DNA of 46,514 bases, taken from positions 1 to 46,514 of the forward strand of contig JAFSBX010000137.1 of the NCBI GenBank assembly GCA_017437065.1, given 5' to 3'. Made by a program: the position numbers and the translations under genes. This stretch comes from Lachnospiraceae bacterium. Its GTDB lineage: Bacteria; Bacillota; Clostridia; Lachnospirales; Lachnospiraceae. Of this stretch, positions 34,801-42,433 are shown one piece after another; the stretch's first letter is position 1, and every line of letters starts with the position of its first letter. The notes below the pieces were generated by a model. That model worked only from the letters and a program-made list of their open reading frames with translations, searched no databases and was not told the DNA's origin.

Positions 34801-35021
34801 CTGACTGTAATACATACGAAATATCTTATTCTCCTACGATTATGATGAGGGATGCAAAAATGCTTACAGTGTCAGCAGAAAATGCAGAAAATGCGATAAT
34901 TTCCGATGTGGAAGCAGGTATGCGTTATTATGTTCGTGTTCGTGAAGTACGTTACGATTCCTGTGGAAATGCCATAACAGGAAAGTGGAGTACACTTAGA
35001 ACGACAATTGTGGCAGAATAA
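28827..35021 (+). CDS. Giant repeat surface protein: BspA-like repeats plus Flg_new/InlB-B repeats
   Basis: The protein has 2064 residues. Residues 1-25 are a Sec signal (MRKLAILLAAVLAIELCC...VFAQ). Residues 48-143 are eight acidic 12-residue repeats of the type VxEETLEESTEE. About 230-570 holds about a dozen 23-residue BspA/DUF285 repeats (LTTLDVSxWNTGxVTDMSxMFxxC). A middle region without recognised repeats follows. About 1230-1970 holds nine InlB-B/Flg_new-type modules (GYxFxGWYTD...LYAKW, and W-TKxxGxGTKY). The end (about 1970-2064) looks like a fibronectin III fold. No LPxTG or other clear wall anchor ends the protein, so release or non-covalent binding is likely. AGGAGG precedes ATG 28827. 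Adhesion or matrix binding is inferred from family. Confidence 0.9.
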   Translation: MRKLAILLAAVLAIELCCPATVFAQTATYAVEETADEAEILEESNEEVVEETLEESTEEVDEETLEESTEEAVEETLEESTEEVDEETLEESTEEVAEETLEESTEEVAEETLEESTEEVAEETLEESTEVVAEETLEESAEEATEETEDELSEEFISKIQNATEVTSKTVDGMIITVYDNGYMTVTGEHTDSWADFELSADIKERVTEIYCDFTAFDGDNFAYLFDGFRNVKTITFGENFVNSTGKVIEMSNMFQDCTSLSSLDISDWDVGNVTPMGKMFSNCSSLTTLQANNWNTGKVTDMSYMFHNCTALTSLNISGWNTSSVTDMSGMFKDCTSLKSLNINDWNVSKVTDMSSMFSGCTVLTTLDLSKWNLGAGELAYMFYNCQALTTLNVSSWDTGEITGMTGMFMDCSSLTTLDVSKWDTGNVTYMYGMFSGCNDLTTLDVSGWNTDKVTNMSYMFADCGKLTTLQLNEWNTGKVTDMSHMFNNCTAMETLDISNWNTDNVTTMYWMFLNCKSLTELDINDWNTGNVTDMSSMFSGCESLTALDLSSWDISKVTEMDGIFYGDNKLHLLKTPVNNTISYDFDNAVFCEFKDGIIDTTSSYKEIPVGMTTSLSLIRPDNHDWSKQIEQEDGTILNICSICGIRQAQTGVKLLLQENYYNTKSGYPLFAVFVIPKDTISGSSFTLESLTLAVDDGKEKELTVGKSTVQRYYLGNNSSTYAGYTLGFNAGYDKTISAGEHTLTYKAVINNGTESFEVSVSKKAQFIDDLASKECVIPLKSTENTQYMSSLKGNYVKMIYHRVGSFQSSSEKFKTMKFRNHETKKEVPVKIVSKKQEYGSSKIADTRYGTFVEEELGVTVYGTEIIPEDAYGGWSDISIQLTEDIPVGIYDVVYVSTTGREYIFEERYEATDKTVVFEVRDTVTAAKSSTDEGIMNAVPVYADNSGNYVSIFVYGLNLSKNNIPIFYNNGKTAAITEYDTNDTLCGVEEWEYGFDFSVRKNDSSAGEWVTESNIPVKVSGDVIYTEHPWTNEPAEGSEDGFIISYYRESPAYRHEYNIHDKYVRYYLSPEYVKAGDKIEVTPWNKYPLFGDPEYVFEAVVQDNGIEHYIEFLSDTQFYQKYNEISWGAYIRKKGETEYFSVSNYWEPGATIADNITVPANCRWEIHPAKDVGNVIYSGSTTTKKKVLNVSQVNNLAGKGAFRICIYNANGKAIDGGKYLTYFGGSPAYKIEYVLNGGENNPDNPAEYASEQAVTLAAPAKYGYVFGGWYSDAKLTKKVTKIAKGSKGDKTFYAKWTLSKYSIVYNANGGSGSVKATSCKFDTEATVAVNKFKKKGYVFEEWNTKKDGTGTAYKENEKVLNLTAENSDKIQLYAIWRPVTYTVILDKNASDAMFGEITEADVAVDYSYEDEIVLSGKEYERTGYTLSSWNKKANGKGTKYVFGKPYKKLTATDGTDVTLYAVWTRNTYKITYNLDGGKIKGANPKKYYVDSATIVLKEPTKAGFTFEGWYETDEEGNFIGEKITKIEKGSHENLELTAKWAPMSYEVELYPNTDKYVSDENQGTIKESYDCSQKVSPADWSALYEPMEEWKNKGYGIMYWSTKPNGTGKKFYDNKTYSALATSGTVKLYAKWGMKKYAITYENTEGVRNTNPASYTYDATKKITLKNITKKGYTFEGWYTDESFAEGTKVTELNRNVCKNITLYAKLTPISYTVKLAPNGNNVIANENLKDSFVVNYDESFTLTEDSYTREHYRIAYWATNSKGTGKKIKNGSISNLTTKDKATITLYPKWELVTYTISYENVDYEKVTNKSPKSYKYNAKKDVSLKNPTRPGYAFGGWFTEDTTAESFNVKTAKRITKIAKGTGGDLHLYALWTPIQYKIQLVANAKDAVSGSVTIGSAQEVMNIAYGDAVTFATDSYKRKGYVLTGFSTNKNGKGTKYALNEAQYVLSTKANKTIKLYAVWEKVKTVKVSDVTISSAAGEIVVRFAPNADCNTYEISYSPTIMMRDAKMLTVSAENAENAIISDVEAGMRYYVRVREVRYDSCGNAITGKWSTLRTTIVAE
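28968..29255 (+). repeat. Eight tandem 36-bp coding repeats
   Basis: Each unit encodes VxEETLEESTEE. Variation clusters at the second residue (Val, Asp, Ala), and the last units diverge (TEV, SAEE). Near-identical DNA between units implies recent slippage or recombination, so copy number may vary between strains. The repeats are directly adjacent with no spacers, which rules out CRISPR. Confidence 0.9.
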
Positions 35022-35051
35022 AAAGAAAAATTTAATACATCATAAAAAAGA

Positions 35052-35091
35052 GGCATATCTCAAGGGGCAAAGACTTGAGATATGCCCTTTT
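35052..35091 (+). terminator. Bidirectional terminator
   Basis: GGCATATCTCAAG (35052-35064) pairs perfectly with CTTGAGATATGCC (35074-35086). A-run and T-run flanks suit the convergent surface-protein and DUF4317 genes. Confidence 0.9.
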
Positions 35092-35108
35092 AACATAATG
35101 GAAAAGGC

Positions 35109-36392
35109 TTATACGATGGTATTGATTCCATTCACATTAGCATGTTCATCCTCTTCCATAGGAATTACAATGCATTTTTTTCCATCAATTACCTGTGATT
35201 TAATCTGGTCTACCTTTTGCGGTTTCACACGCAGAATCACATCATAGGTTTTTACTGTGGAAGTACCGTCATCATCATTTTCAACCACTGTACTTGCGGC
35301 CATCACAGCGGCATCACATTCTGCTGTTTTTTCTTCCAGTTTCTGTTGAAGATGTACTACCTGATTTTCTAAAACCTGTTTTTCTTTCTTTTCATTGTTA
35401 GCGGCAAGAGCTTTAGCATCTAACAAAAATTCTGCTTCCGGTGCTTCGTCACCAAAGTTTTCTTCAAAGGACTGTTCAATCTTTGCGGTAACTTCCGGTG
35501 GAAGTTCAATGGTGCTCATCAGTTCATGAACATTTTCTTTTTTCAAAAGAACAGGAGTGGCGGTTTTTCCATGAACCTCTTCCGGTGTTTCCAGCATGGT
35601 ATTCAGTCCCTCCTGAATTTCCATGAAAACCTCTTCGCTTTTATCTTCGTCAATTACGGCATTTTTGACAATGGCACGGAATGTTTCCTTTTTCTCAGTA
35701 GCAGTCTGCTTGGAACCACAGCCCAGTCCGTTTTCCATCAGTTCAGGATGAGGATCTTTTGCGTTTCTGGCATAATATAAGACTGCATGAATATCGGAAC
35801 TACGGTCAGAAAATGCAGGAAACAGAAATCCGTTTTCCGGAACACCTACAACCCAGTCCCTGATACGGGGTCCGATACGATTTTCATCTTCCCGGTAACC
35901 AAGTCCGGGTTTGGAAAGTACTACCGGACAAATGGAACAGAGAATATATTCATACACTTCTTCTGACTCGTCTAATTTGGCATTGTCATTTGTTTTGGTA
36001 ATAACATCATAAACATCATGAAAAAGTAGAATCAGAAAGTTACCTGTATAATCATAGCTGTCAATAATTTTTTGATAAAAAGTATTTAAAAGTTCTTCAT
36101 TTTTTAACTCACTGCTTTTCAGTCCCATTAAAAATTGTTGTCTTCCTCCCGCAAATTCTTCATCAAGAGGAAAATTTAACTCCAACAGATTGTTCCCAAG
36201 AGTACCGGATAAAGTCTTTTTGGCGATTTCCAGATATTTATAAAATTCTTCGTCTTCCAGATTCAAAAAGGTTTCGTTAAATGTAACAACAATTTCGCGG
36301 GTTGCATTCACATAGCATCCGCATACCTTTGTAAAGGTACATTCATTTTTTGTAAAACGTCTTTTTAATTCCAAAACATCTTTCTTTGTCAT
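35109..36392 (-). CDS. DUF4317 domain protein
   Basis: This 427-residue protein opens MTKKDVLELKRRFTKNECTF with VCGCYVN, the start of the DUF4317 family, which is common in Lachnospiraceae and of unknown function. A charged coiled-coil-like stretch lies near residues 340-390 (NNEKKEKQVLENQVVHLQQK). It has no signal or membrane span. GAGG lies 6 bases before the ATG at 36392; a longer frame to 36428 lacks such a site. Single gene, convergent with the surface protein. Confidence 0.85.
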   Translation of the reverse strand: MTKKDVLELKRRFTKNECTFTKVCGCYVNATREIVVTFNETFLNLEDEEFYKYLEIAKKTLSGTLGNNLLELNFPLDEEFAGGRQQFLMGLKSSELKNEELLNTFYQKIIDSYDYTGNFLILLFHDVYDVITKTNDNAKLDESEEVYEYILCSICPVVLSKPGLGYREDENRIGPRIRDWVVGVPENGFLFPAFSDRSSDIHAVLYYARNAKDPHPELMENGLGCGSKQTATEKKETFRAIVKNAVIDEDKSEEVFMEIQEGLNTMLETPEEVHGKTATPVLLKKENVHELMSTIELPPEVTAKIEQSFEENFGDEAPEAEFLLDAKALAANNEKKEKQVLENQVVHLQQKLEEKTAECDAAVMAASTVVENDDDGTSTVKTYDVILRVKPQKVDQIKSQVIDGKKCIVIPMEEDEHANVNGINTIV

Positions 36393-36448
36393 AGGTGCCT
36401 CGCTTTCGTATAAAATAAAAAACACCATGCAGGTGCTTTGAGTTTAAG

Positions 36449-36534
36449 CGGAGTCGGAGGGATTCGAACCCTCGTGCCCCGGAGGGCTAACGCATTTCGA
36501 GTGCGCCCCGTTATGACCACTTCGATACGACTCC
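36449..36534 (-). tRNA. tRNA-Ser (anticodon CGA)
   Basis: The acceptor arms GGAGTCG and CGACTCC pair, with discriminator G. The anticodon loop reads CTCGAAA, giving anticodon CGA (codon TCG). The T arm is GAGGGTTCGAATCCCTC. A long variable arm is present, as required for tRNA-Ser. CCA is not encoded, and the length is 86 nt. Confidence 0.95.
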
Positions 36535-36631
36535 AAATATTATTTATGTATCAAATATTATAATGTTTGAAAGGATTTCAGTCAACATAATTTTATGGCG
36601 AAAGTAGGAGAAAGAATAACCGGCACAGTCA

Positions 36632-36660
36632 TTATAGAATATGTAACTATGTGTTATAAT
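36632..36660 (+). promoter_or_regulatory. Candidate promoter of the MBOAT/DHHW pair
   Basis: TATAAT (36655-36660), with TG one base upstream (extended -10), lies 17 bp from a weak TTATAG (36632-36637). It is the best promoter in the 230-base gap after the tRNA. Confidence 0.5.
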
Positions 36661-36678
36661 TATTATGGAACCCGCATT

Positions 36679-36722
36679 GTACGTTTCTTTGGGAAAATGC
36701 ATCTGAAACGGTACGTTTTTTT
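36679..36722 (+). terminator. Hairpin with T7 tract in the MBOAT leader
   Basis: GTACGTTTC (36679-36687) pairs with GAAAC-G-GTAC (36705-36714, one bulged G), followed by GTTTTTTT. It lies after the candidate promoter and 45 bases before the MBOAT start, so it could act as an attenuator or end a short transcript. Confidence 0.6.
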
Positions 36723-36766
36723 GCTTGCGGAATTTTGTTGAGTAATGTATAGAAGGGAGTTCGACC

Positions 36767-38164
36767 ATGGTTTTTAGTAGTCTGGTATTTTTGTTTGTAT
36801 ATCTTCCGGCAGTTCTTTTGACATACTATATCAGTCCGGCAAAATGGCGGAATATAGTTTTATTTTTGGTAAATATGATTTTCTACGGATGGGGAGAGCC
36901 TGTTTATCTACTGCTTATGATGCTTTCCATTGTAGTAGATTATCTGCTTGGGATAGGAATTGGAAAATATAGGGAAAAACGGCGGGTTGCAACAGGCATG
37001 CTGGTGGCATCCGTAGTGTGGAACATCGGGCTGTTGTTCTTTTTTAAATACTTTGACTTTTTATTGCAGTCGTTACAGTCGGTAGGTATCTTACGAGGAA
37101 TTTCACCATTGGGATTTCCTTTGCCTATCGGAATTTCTTTTTATACCTTCCAAAAGTTGTCGTATACCATTGATGTATATCGGGGAGAATGTAAAGAGCA
37201 AAAAAATTTTATAGATTTTTCTGTTTTTGTGACGTTATTCCCACAGTTAATTGCAGGTCCTATTTTACAGTATAAGGATTTGGCTGAACAGTTAAGCAAA
37301 CGTGTGCTGAGTATGGGGAAAATGCGGGAAGGTATTCGTATTTTCACGATTGGTTTGTGTAAAAAGGTATTGCTGGCCAATTCTGTAGGTAAGCTTTGGG
37401 ATGATTACAGGGTGCTGGAAATTACGGAGTTGAGTACGGCAGGAGCATGGATTGGACTTCTGGCATTTTGTTTTCAGATTTATTTTGATTTTTCGGGTTA
37501 TTCAGATATGGCAATCGGACTGGGGAAAATGTTAGGCTTTGACTTTAATATAAATTTCAATTATCCCTATATTTCAAAGTCTGTCACAGAGTTCTGGAGA
37601 AGATGGCATATTTCCCTTTCTTCCTGGTTCAGAGATTATTTATATATTCCTCTGGGCGGTAATCGTAAAGGAAAAACCAGGTGGATGCTAAACATACTGA
37701 TTGTCTGGGCTGCGACAGGTATTTGGCATGGAGCAAGCTTCAATTTTCTTTTGTGGGGATTATATTATGCAGTGCTACTGATGATAGAAAAGCTGTGGTT
37801 GCTTAAGAAATTAGAGAAACTGCCGGTATTTCTGGGACATATATATGCATTGTTTTTTATTGTTTTAGGCTGGGGAATTTTTGCCATTCCCGATGCTACA
37901 GCGGGAATAAAATATCTGGGAGCATTATTTGGAACAACAGGTGTGATAATAGAACCGGGGGATATTTTTCAAATGCTGAATTATATGGTTTTACTGATTG
38001 CGTTGATTTTTGCAAGTGTGCCGCTTGGCAGACAATTGTTTCATAAAATGCCGGCAAAGGCCCAAAGTGTAACAGAAACTGTATTGATTATGGGCGGACT
38101 CCTTTTGTCAACAGCGTATCTGGTAGATTCTACCTATAATCCGTTTCTCTATTTTCGGTTTTAA
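36767..38164 (+). CDS. MBOAT family O-acyltransferase (AlgI/DltB-like)
   Basis: This 465-residue protein has about ten or more membrane spans and the MBOAT hallmark regions: FWRRWHISLSSWFRDYLYIPLGG and TGIWHGASFNFLLWGLY, whose histidine is the presumed catalytic one. Such proteins pass acyl groups across the membrane to modify surface polysaccharide. GAAGGGAG precedes the ATG. It is followed after 12 bases by a DHHW protein, the standard partner in Clostridia. Confidence 0.93.
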   Translation: MVFSSLVFLFVYLPAVLLTYYISPAKWRNIVLFLVNMIFYGWGEPVYLLLMMLSIVVDYLLGIGIGKYREKRRVATGMLVASVVWNIGLLFFFKYFDFLLQSLQSVGILRGISPLGFPLPIGISFYTFQKLSYTIDVYRGECKEQKNFIDFSVFVTLFPQLIAGPILQYKDLAEQLSKRVLSMGKMREGIRIFTIGLCKKVLLANSVGKLWDDYRVLEITELSTAGAWIGLLAFCFQIYFDFSGYSDMAIGLGKMLGFDFNINFNYPYISKSVTEFWRRWHISLSSWFRDYLYIPLGGNRKGKTRWMLNILIVWAATGIWHGASFNFLLWGLYYAVLLMIEKLWLLKKLEKLPVFLGHIYALFFIVLGWGIFAIPDATAGIKYLGALFGTTGVIIEPGDIFQMLNYMVLLIALIFASVPLGRQLFHKMPAKAQSVTETVLIMGGLLLSTAYLVDSTYNPFLYFRF

Positions 38165-38176
38165 GGAGGTAGGGCT

Positions 38177-39310
38177 GTGAAAAAAAAGAGCGATTATATT
38201 ATAGTAGTGCTTTTTCTGATATTCATATACGGAATTGCTTTTGCTAATTTCTTTGCTAAGGATAAAAATTATTCCGAAATGGAAAACAGAATGCTGGCGC
38301 AAAAACCGGAACTTAAAGTAGCGGATATGATGTCGGGGAAATATATGGAAAAATACGAAACCTACATTACGGATCAGTTTGTGGCAAGAGATACTTTTGT
38401 AAATATAAAGAGTGTCAGTGAAAAAGCATTGGGGAAAAAAATAAATAATGGTGTTTATTACGGCAAAGACGGGTATCTGATAGAACAATTTACGGAAATA
38501 AATGAAGAATTGATTGCAAAGAATGTGGAAGCAATTGGAAATTTTGCAGAAGGTACATCGGCAGAAATCGCTGTTGCCATCATCCCGGGGAGTGTGGAAA
38601 TAAACCGGGAGAAGTTGTCTGCGGCTGTGCCGGATTTAAACCAGAAAGAAATAATTGAACAGATATATAACAGTCTGGCAGAATACAATATCAACTGCGT
38701 AGATATGTATGGCAGTTTGTGGGAACATCGAAAGGAAGATATTTTTTACCGGACAGACCATCATTGGACGTCTTTAGGAGCATATTATGGATATCGGGCA
38801 TATGCAGAGTCTGCGGGGCTGATACTGACAGATTCCGACGAATATATAGAACAGGTGCGTTCAGAAGACTTTTATGGGACTTTATATTCAAAATCAGGTG
38901 CTTTTTGGATAAAGCCGGATTCTATTTCCACTTTTGTGGAAGAGGAGGGAATCAGTGTGGAGCATGTGGAGGGAAATACCACGAAAACCGGAGGACTTTA
39001 TGATGTAAGTAAGCTGTCGGGAAAGGATAAATATTCTATGTTTCTGGGAGGCAATCAGCCGCTTGCTATTATCAAAACAGATAAACAGAAGCTTCCGAAA
39101 TTACTTGTTATTCGTGATTCTTATTCAGACAGCCTTGCACCGTTTCTTACAGAGCATTATTCGGAGATATACATGTGGGATTTTCGTTACAATAAAATGA
39201 GTGTTTCAGCCTTTATAGAAGCAAACGGAATTGAGCAGGTGCTCATTTGTTATAGCATTGATAATTTCAGTGAAGATACAAATATTTCCTTTGTACTCGG
39301 AAGGGAATAA
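38177..39310 (+). CDS. DHHW family protein, AlgX/AlgJ-like partner of MBOAT
   Basis: This 377-residue protein has one N-terminal membrane span (about residues 8-25) and then an extracellular SGNH-like domain. It carries the signature YRTDHHWTSLGAY and a late IRDSYSDSLAPFL, which should hold the nucleophile serine. It probably completes acyl transfer to a surface polymer using the acyl group delivered by the MBOAT protein. TAAGGAGG lies just before its GTG/ATG region, overlapping the end of the MBOAT gene. The polymer acted on is unknown. Confidence 0.88.
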   Translation: MKKKSDYIIVVLFLIFIYGIAFANFFAKDKNYSEMENRMLAQKPELKVADMMSGKYMEKYETYITDQFVARDTFVNIKSVSEKALGKKINNGVYYGKDGYLIEQFTEINEELIAKNVEAIGNFAEGTSAEIAVAIIPGSVEINREKLSAAVPDLNQKEIIEQIYNSLAEYNINCVDMYGSLWEHRKEDIFYRTDHHWTSLGAYYGYRAYAESAGLILTDSDEYIEQVRSEDFYGTLYSKSGAFWIKPDSISTFVEEEGISVEHVEGNTTKTGGLYDVSKLSGKDKYSMFLGGNQPLAIIKTDKQKLPKLLVIRDSYSDSLAPFLTEHYSEIYMWDFRYNKMSVSAFIEANGIEQVLICYSIDNFSEDTNISFVLGRE

Positions 39311-39348
39311 AGGAAGACAGAAATACATTGAATTTAGCGAACAAAATC

Positions 39349-39377
39349 TTGTGGTAATAGCCAAATTATACTATAAT
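39349..39377 (+). promoter_or_regulatory. Promoter of the phosphofructokinase gene
   Basis: TTGTGG (39349-39354), 17 bp, TATAAT (39372-39377), 30 bases before the gene. Confidence 0.75.
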
Positions 39378-39407
39378 TTACTTATCTGAATTAAGGAGGG
39401 AAACCAA

Positions 39408-40481
39408 ATGAAGAGAATAGGTATGCTTACAAGTGGTGGTGACTGTCAGGCTTTAAATGCCGCAATGAGAGGTGTTGTAAAATGTCTTTCATGTAGTGGT
39501 GAAGATGTTGAGATTTATGGATTTTTAGATGGATACAGGGGATTGATTTACGGAAACTTCCGTATGCTTACAGGTGCAGATTTTTCCGGTATTCTTACAA
39601 AAGGCGGAACAATTTTGGGGACAAGCAGAACACCGTTTAAATTAATCAGAGAACCGGATGAGAATGGTGTAGATAAAGTGGAGGCTATGAAGCAGAATTA
39701 TCATAAGTTGAAACTGGATTGCCTTGTAATTCTCGGTGGTAATGGTACACATAAGACAGCGAATCTTCTGAGAGAAGAGGGACTTAATGTAGTTACACTT
39801 CCAAAGACAATTGATAATGACCTTTGGGGTACAGATATGACATTTGGTTTCCAGAGTGCAGTTGATATTGCTACAGAGGCCATTGATTGTATTCATACAA
39901 CGGCAGCTTCTCATGGACGTGTATTTATCGTAGAGGTTATGGGACATAAAGTAGGCTGGCTTACATTAAATGCAGGTATGGCCGGTGGTGCGGATATTAT
40001 TCTTCTTCCGGAGATTCCATATGATATTAATAAAGTTGTGGAAGCCATCGAAGCAAGAGACAAACGCGGATGCCGTTTCACAATCCTTGCAGTTGCGGAA
40101 GGTGCCATTTCCAAGCAGGATGCAAAGCTTTCCAAGAAAGAATACAAAGAAAAACTGAAAAAGAGACCATATCCGTCCGTTTCCTATGAAGTAGCGGCAC
40201 AGATTCAGGAAAAAACCGGACGTGAAGTAAGAGTTACTGTTCCGGGACATACACAGAGAGGTGGAAGCCCTTGTCCTTATGACAGAGTGTTTGCAAGCCG
40301 TCTCGGTTCAGAAGCAGGAAAATTAATCTTAAAAGGCGAATATGGTTTCATGGTAGGTTATCGCAATCGTGAAATTGTAAAAGTACCTTTGGAAGAAGTA
40401 GCAGGCAAGCTGAAAATGGTTGAGCCAAATTCAAGCATGGTAAAAGAAGCGAAAATGCTCGGAATCAGCTTTGGTGACTAG
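39408..40481 (+). CDS. 6-phosphofructokinase, mixed donor signature
   Basis: This 357-residue protein has TSGGDCQALNAA, GTSR, GGNGTHKT (110-117), PKTIDNDLWGTD (132-143) and PGHTQRGGSP, the order of the phosphofructokinase A family. The donor signature is mixed. Lys in PKTIDND is usual in PPi-dependent and clade-X enzymes, whereas the Gly of GGNGT is the ATP-type residue, and the usual Asp of GGDG is Asn. It commits fructose-6-phosphate to glycolysis, using ATP or possibly PPi. AAGGAGGG precedes the ATG. dnaX begins 13 bases after its stop, so the two may be co-transcribed. Confidence 0.92.
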   Translation: MKRIGMLTSGGDCQALNAAMRGVVKCLSCSGEDVEIYGFLDGYRGLIYGNFRMLTGADFSGILTKGGTILGTSRTPFKLIREPDENGVDKVEAMKQNYHKLKLDCLVILGGNGTHKTANLLREEGLNVVTLPKTIDNDLWGTDMTFGFQSAVDIATEAIDCIHTTAASHGRVFIVEVMGHKVGWLTLNAGMAGGADIILLPEIPYDINKVVEAIEARDKRGCRFTILAVAEGAISKQDAKLSKKEYKEKLKKRPYPSVSYEVAAQIQEKTGREVRVTVPGHTQRGGSPCPYDRVFASRLGSEAGKLILKGEYGFMVGYRNREIVKVPLEEVAGKLKMVEPNSSMVKEAKMLGISFGD

Positions 40482-40493
40482 AGGAGAAGAATT

Positions 40494-42059
40494 ATGTCTT
40501 ATACCGCGCTTTACAGAAAGTTCCGTCCGAATAATTTTGAGGATGTTAAGGGACAGGATCATATTGTAACTACATTAAAAAACCAAATAAAAGCCGACCG
40601 TATCGGACATGCATATCTTTTCTGCGGCACAAGAGGAACTGGAAAAACTACAATAGCCAAGATTTTTGCAAAAGCGGTAAACTGTGAAAATCCAACAGAG
40701 GGCAGTCCCTGCGGGGATTGCCCTACTTGCAGGGCAATTACGGCAGGTGCAAGCATGAATGTAATAGAAATTGATGCTGCATCCAATAACAGCGTAGACA
40801 ATATCCGTGAAATTGTGGATGAGGTTTCCTACTCGCCGGCAGAAGGTAAATTTAAGGTTTATATTATAGACGAGGTTCATATGCTTTCCATAGGAGCATT
40901 TAACGCTTTACTGAAAACACTGGAAGAACCGCCGTCTTATGTTATTTTTATACTGGCAACAACAGAAACACATAAAATTCCGATTACGATTCTTTCCAGA
41001 TGTCAGCGTTATGATTTCAAAAGAATTACAGTAGATACCATTGCAGACCGCCTTTCGGAGTTGATGAGGGCAGAGCAGGTTTCAGTAGAAGAGAAAGCCA
41101 TCCGTTACGTGGCAAAAGCGGCGGATGGTTCTTTGCGTGATGCTCTGAGTCTTTTGGATCAATGTATTGCGTTTCATTTCGGGCAGGAACTGACTTATGA
41201 CAAAGTACTAGATGTACTTGGTGCAGTGGATGTAGGTGTTTTCAGCAGTCTGCTCAGGAATGTGTTAGAACGCAATGTTTTAGGCTGTATTCAACTGTTG
41301 GAAGAGATGATTATGCAGGGGCGTGAGCTTACACAATTTGTAACAGACTTTACATGGTATTTGCGTAACTTGCTTTTAGTGAAAACTTCGGATAATATAG
41401 AAGATGTTGTTGACATGTCCAGTGACAATCTGGCACGATTGAAAGAAGAAGCGGAAATGGCAGACATGGAAATTATCATGCGCTATATCCGTATTTTTTC
41501 GGAGCTTTCCGGACAGTTAAAATATTCCGCCAATAAGCGTATTCTCATAGAAATGTCACTGATTAAATTATGTAAACCTGAAATGGAAACTACGAAGGAT
41601 TCCATTTTGGACAGAGTACGCGAAATTGAAGAAAAACTGGAAAAAGGTATTGTTACTGCAGCACCGGCAGCAACTGCCGGACAAAGCGAGCCACAGGTAA
41701 CGCTAAACAAAGAGCGCACGCCTTTACCAAAAGCAATACCCGAGGAAATAGAACAGATTGTGAGTCGGTGGAGTGGAATCGTTGCAGAGTGTCCCCAGCC
41801 GCTGAAAACATATGTGAAGTCAGCCAAATTAAGCCTTGGAGGTGATAATAAGCTGATGGTGGTATTGGAAGACGGAATAGCTTCTGATTATCTGATGAAA
41901 ATACCTGAAAACAGACAGCTGTTGGAGCAGATTATATCCGAGTCCATCGGAAAAGAAGTGGAAGTCAATGTACAGAGCGTAGGAAGCTCAAGAGAATTTG
42001 AATCAAATTATGTAGATTTATCCCAGATTATCCATATGGATATAGAGGAAGAAGATTAA
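40494..42059 (+). CDS. dnaX: DNA polymerase III subunit gamma/tau
   Basis: This 521-residue clamp-loader ATPase starts YTALYRKFRPNNFEDVKGQ. It has Walker A GTRGTGKTT, a zinc module (CENP...CGDCPTC), Walker B VYIIDEVHML and sensor 1 region LATTETHKIP, then the collar domain and a variable C-terminal region. It loads the sliding clamp at the replication fork. GAGGAG lies 8 bases before the ATG. It heads the conserved dnaX-ybaB-recR group. Confidence 0.97.
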   Translation: MSYTALYRKFRPNNFEDVKGQDHIVTTLKNQIKADRIGHAYLFCGTRGTGKTTIAKIFAKAVNCENPTEGSPCGDCPTCRAITAGASMNVIEIDAASNNSVDNIREIVDEVSYSPAEGKFKVYIIDEVHMLSIGAFNALLKTLEEPPSYVIFILATTETHKIPITILSRCQRYDFKRITVDTIADRLSELMRAEQVSVEEKAIRYVAKAADGSLRDALSLLDQCIAFHFGQELTYDKVLDVLGAVDVGVFSSLLRNVLERNVLGCIQLLEEMIMQGRELTQFVTDFTWYLRNLLLVKTSDNIEDVVDMSSDNLARLKEEAEMADMEIIMRYIRIFSELSGQLKYSANKRILIEMSLIKLCKPEMETTKDSILDRVREIEEKLEKGIVTAAPAATAGQSEPQVTLNKERTPLPKAIPEEIEQIVSRWSGIVAECPQPLKTYVKSAKLSLGGDNKLMVVLEDGIASDYLMKIPENRQLLEQIISESIGKEVEVNVQSVGSSREFESNYVDLSQIIHMDIEEED

Positions 42060-42082
42060 TTTTATTTTAGGAGGATTTAAAA

Positions 42083-42433
42083 ATGGCAAAACGTGGAGGA
42101 TTTCCGGGAGGAATGCCGGGCAACATGAATAATCTTATGAAACAGGCGCAGAGAATGCAACGTCAGATGGAAGAAAACCAGAAAGAAATGGAAACAAAAG
42201 AATTTACCGCAAAAGCCGGCGGTGGTGCAGTAGAAGTAACTGTTACAGGTAAAAAAGAGGTTACAAAGGTAAAACTTTCAGAAGAGGTAGTGGATCCTGA
42301 TGATATTGAAATGTTAGAAGATCTTGTAATGGCAGCAACGAACGAAGCTCTGCGTATGGCAGAGGAAGCCGGTGCTGAAATGATGAATAAAATGACAGGC
42401 GGCTTAGGATTAGGAGGAGGCTTTCCGTTCTAA
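42083..42433 (+). CDS. YbaB/EbfC nucleoid-associated protein
   Basis: This 116-residue protein has a Gly/Met-rich start ([21 protein letters not shown]) and a core [16 protein letters not shown], as in YbaB/EbfC proteins, which bind DNA as dimers. AGGAGG lies 10 bases before the ATG. Position between dnaX and recR is strongly conserved in bacteria and supports the assignment. Confidence 0.95.
   Translation: MAKRGGFPGGMPGNMNNLMKQAQRMQRQMEENQKEMETKEFTAKAGGGAVEVTVTGKKEVTKVKLSEEVVDPDDIEMLEDLVMAATNEALRMAEEAGAEMMNKMTGGLGLGGGFPF

Noticed and set aside
40494-42059. Programmed frameshift in dnaX
   Set aside because: I saw no A-rich slippery heptamer with a following stem in the expected place; the full-length frame is uninterrupted.
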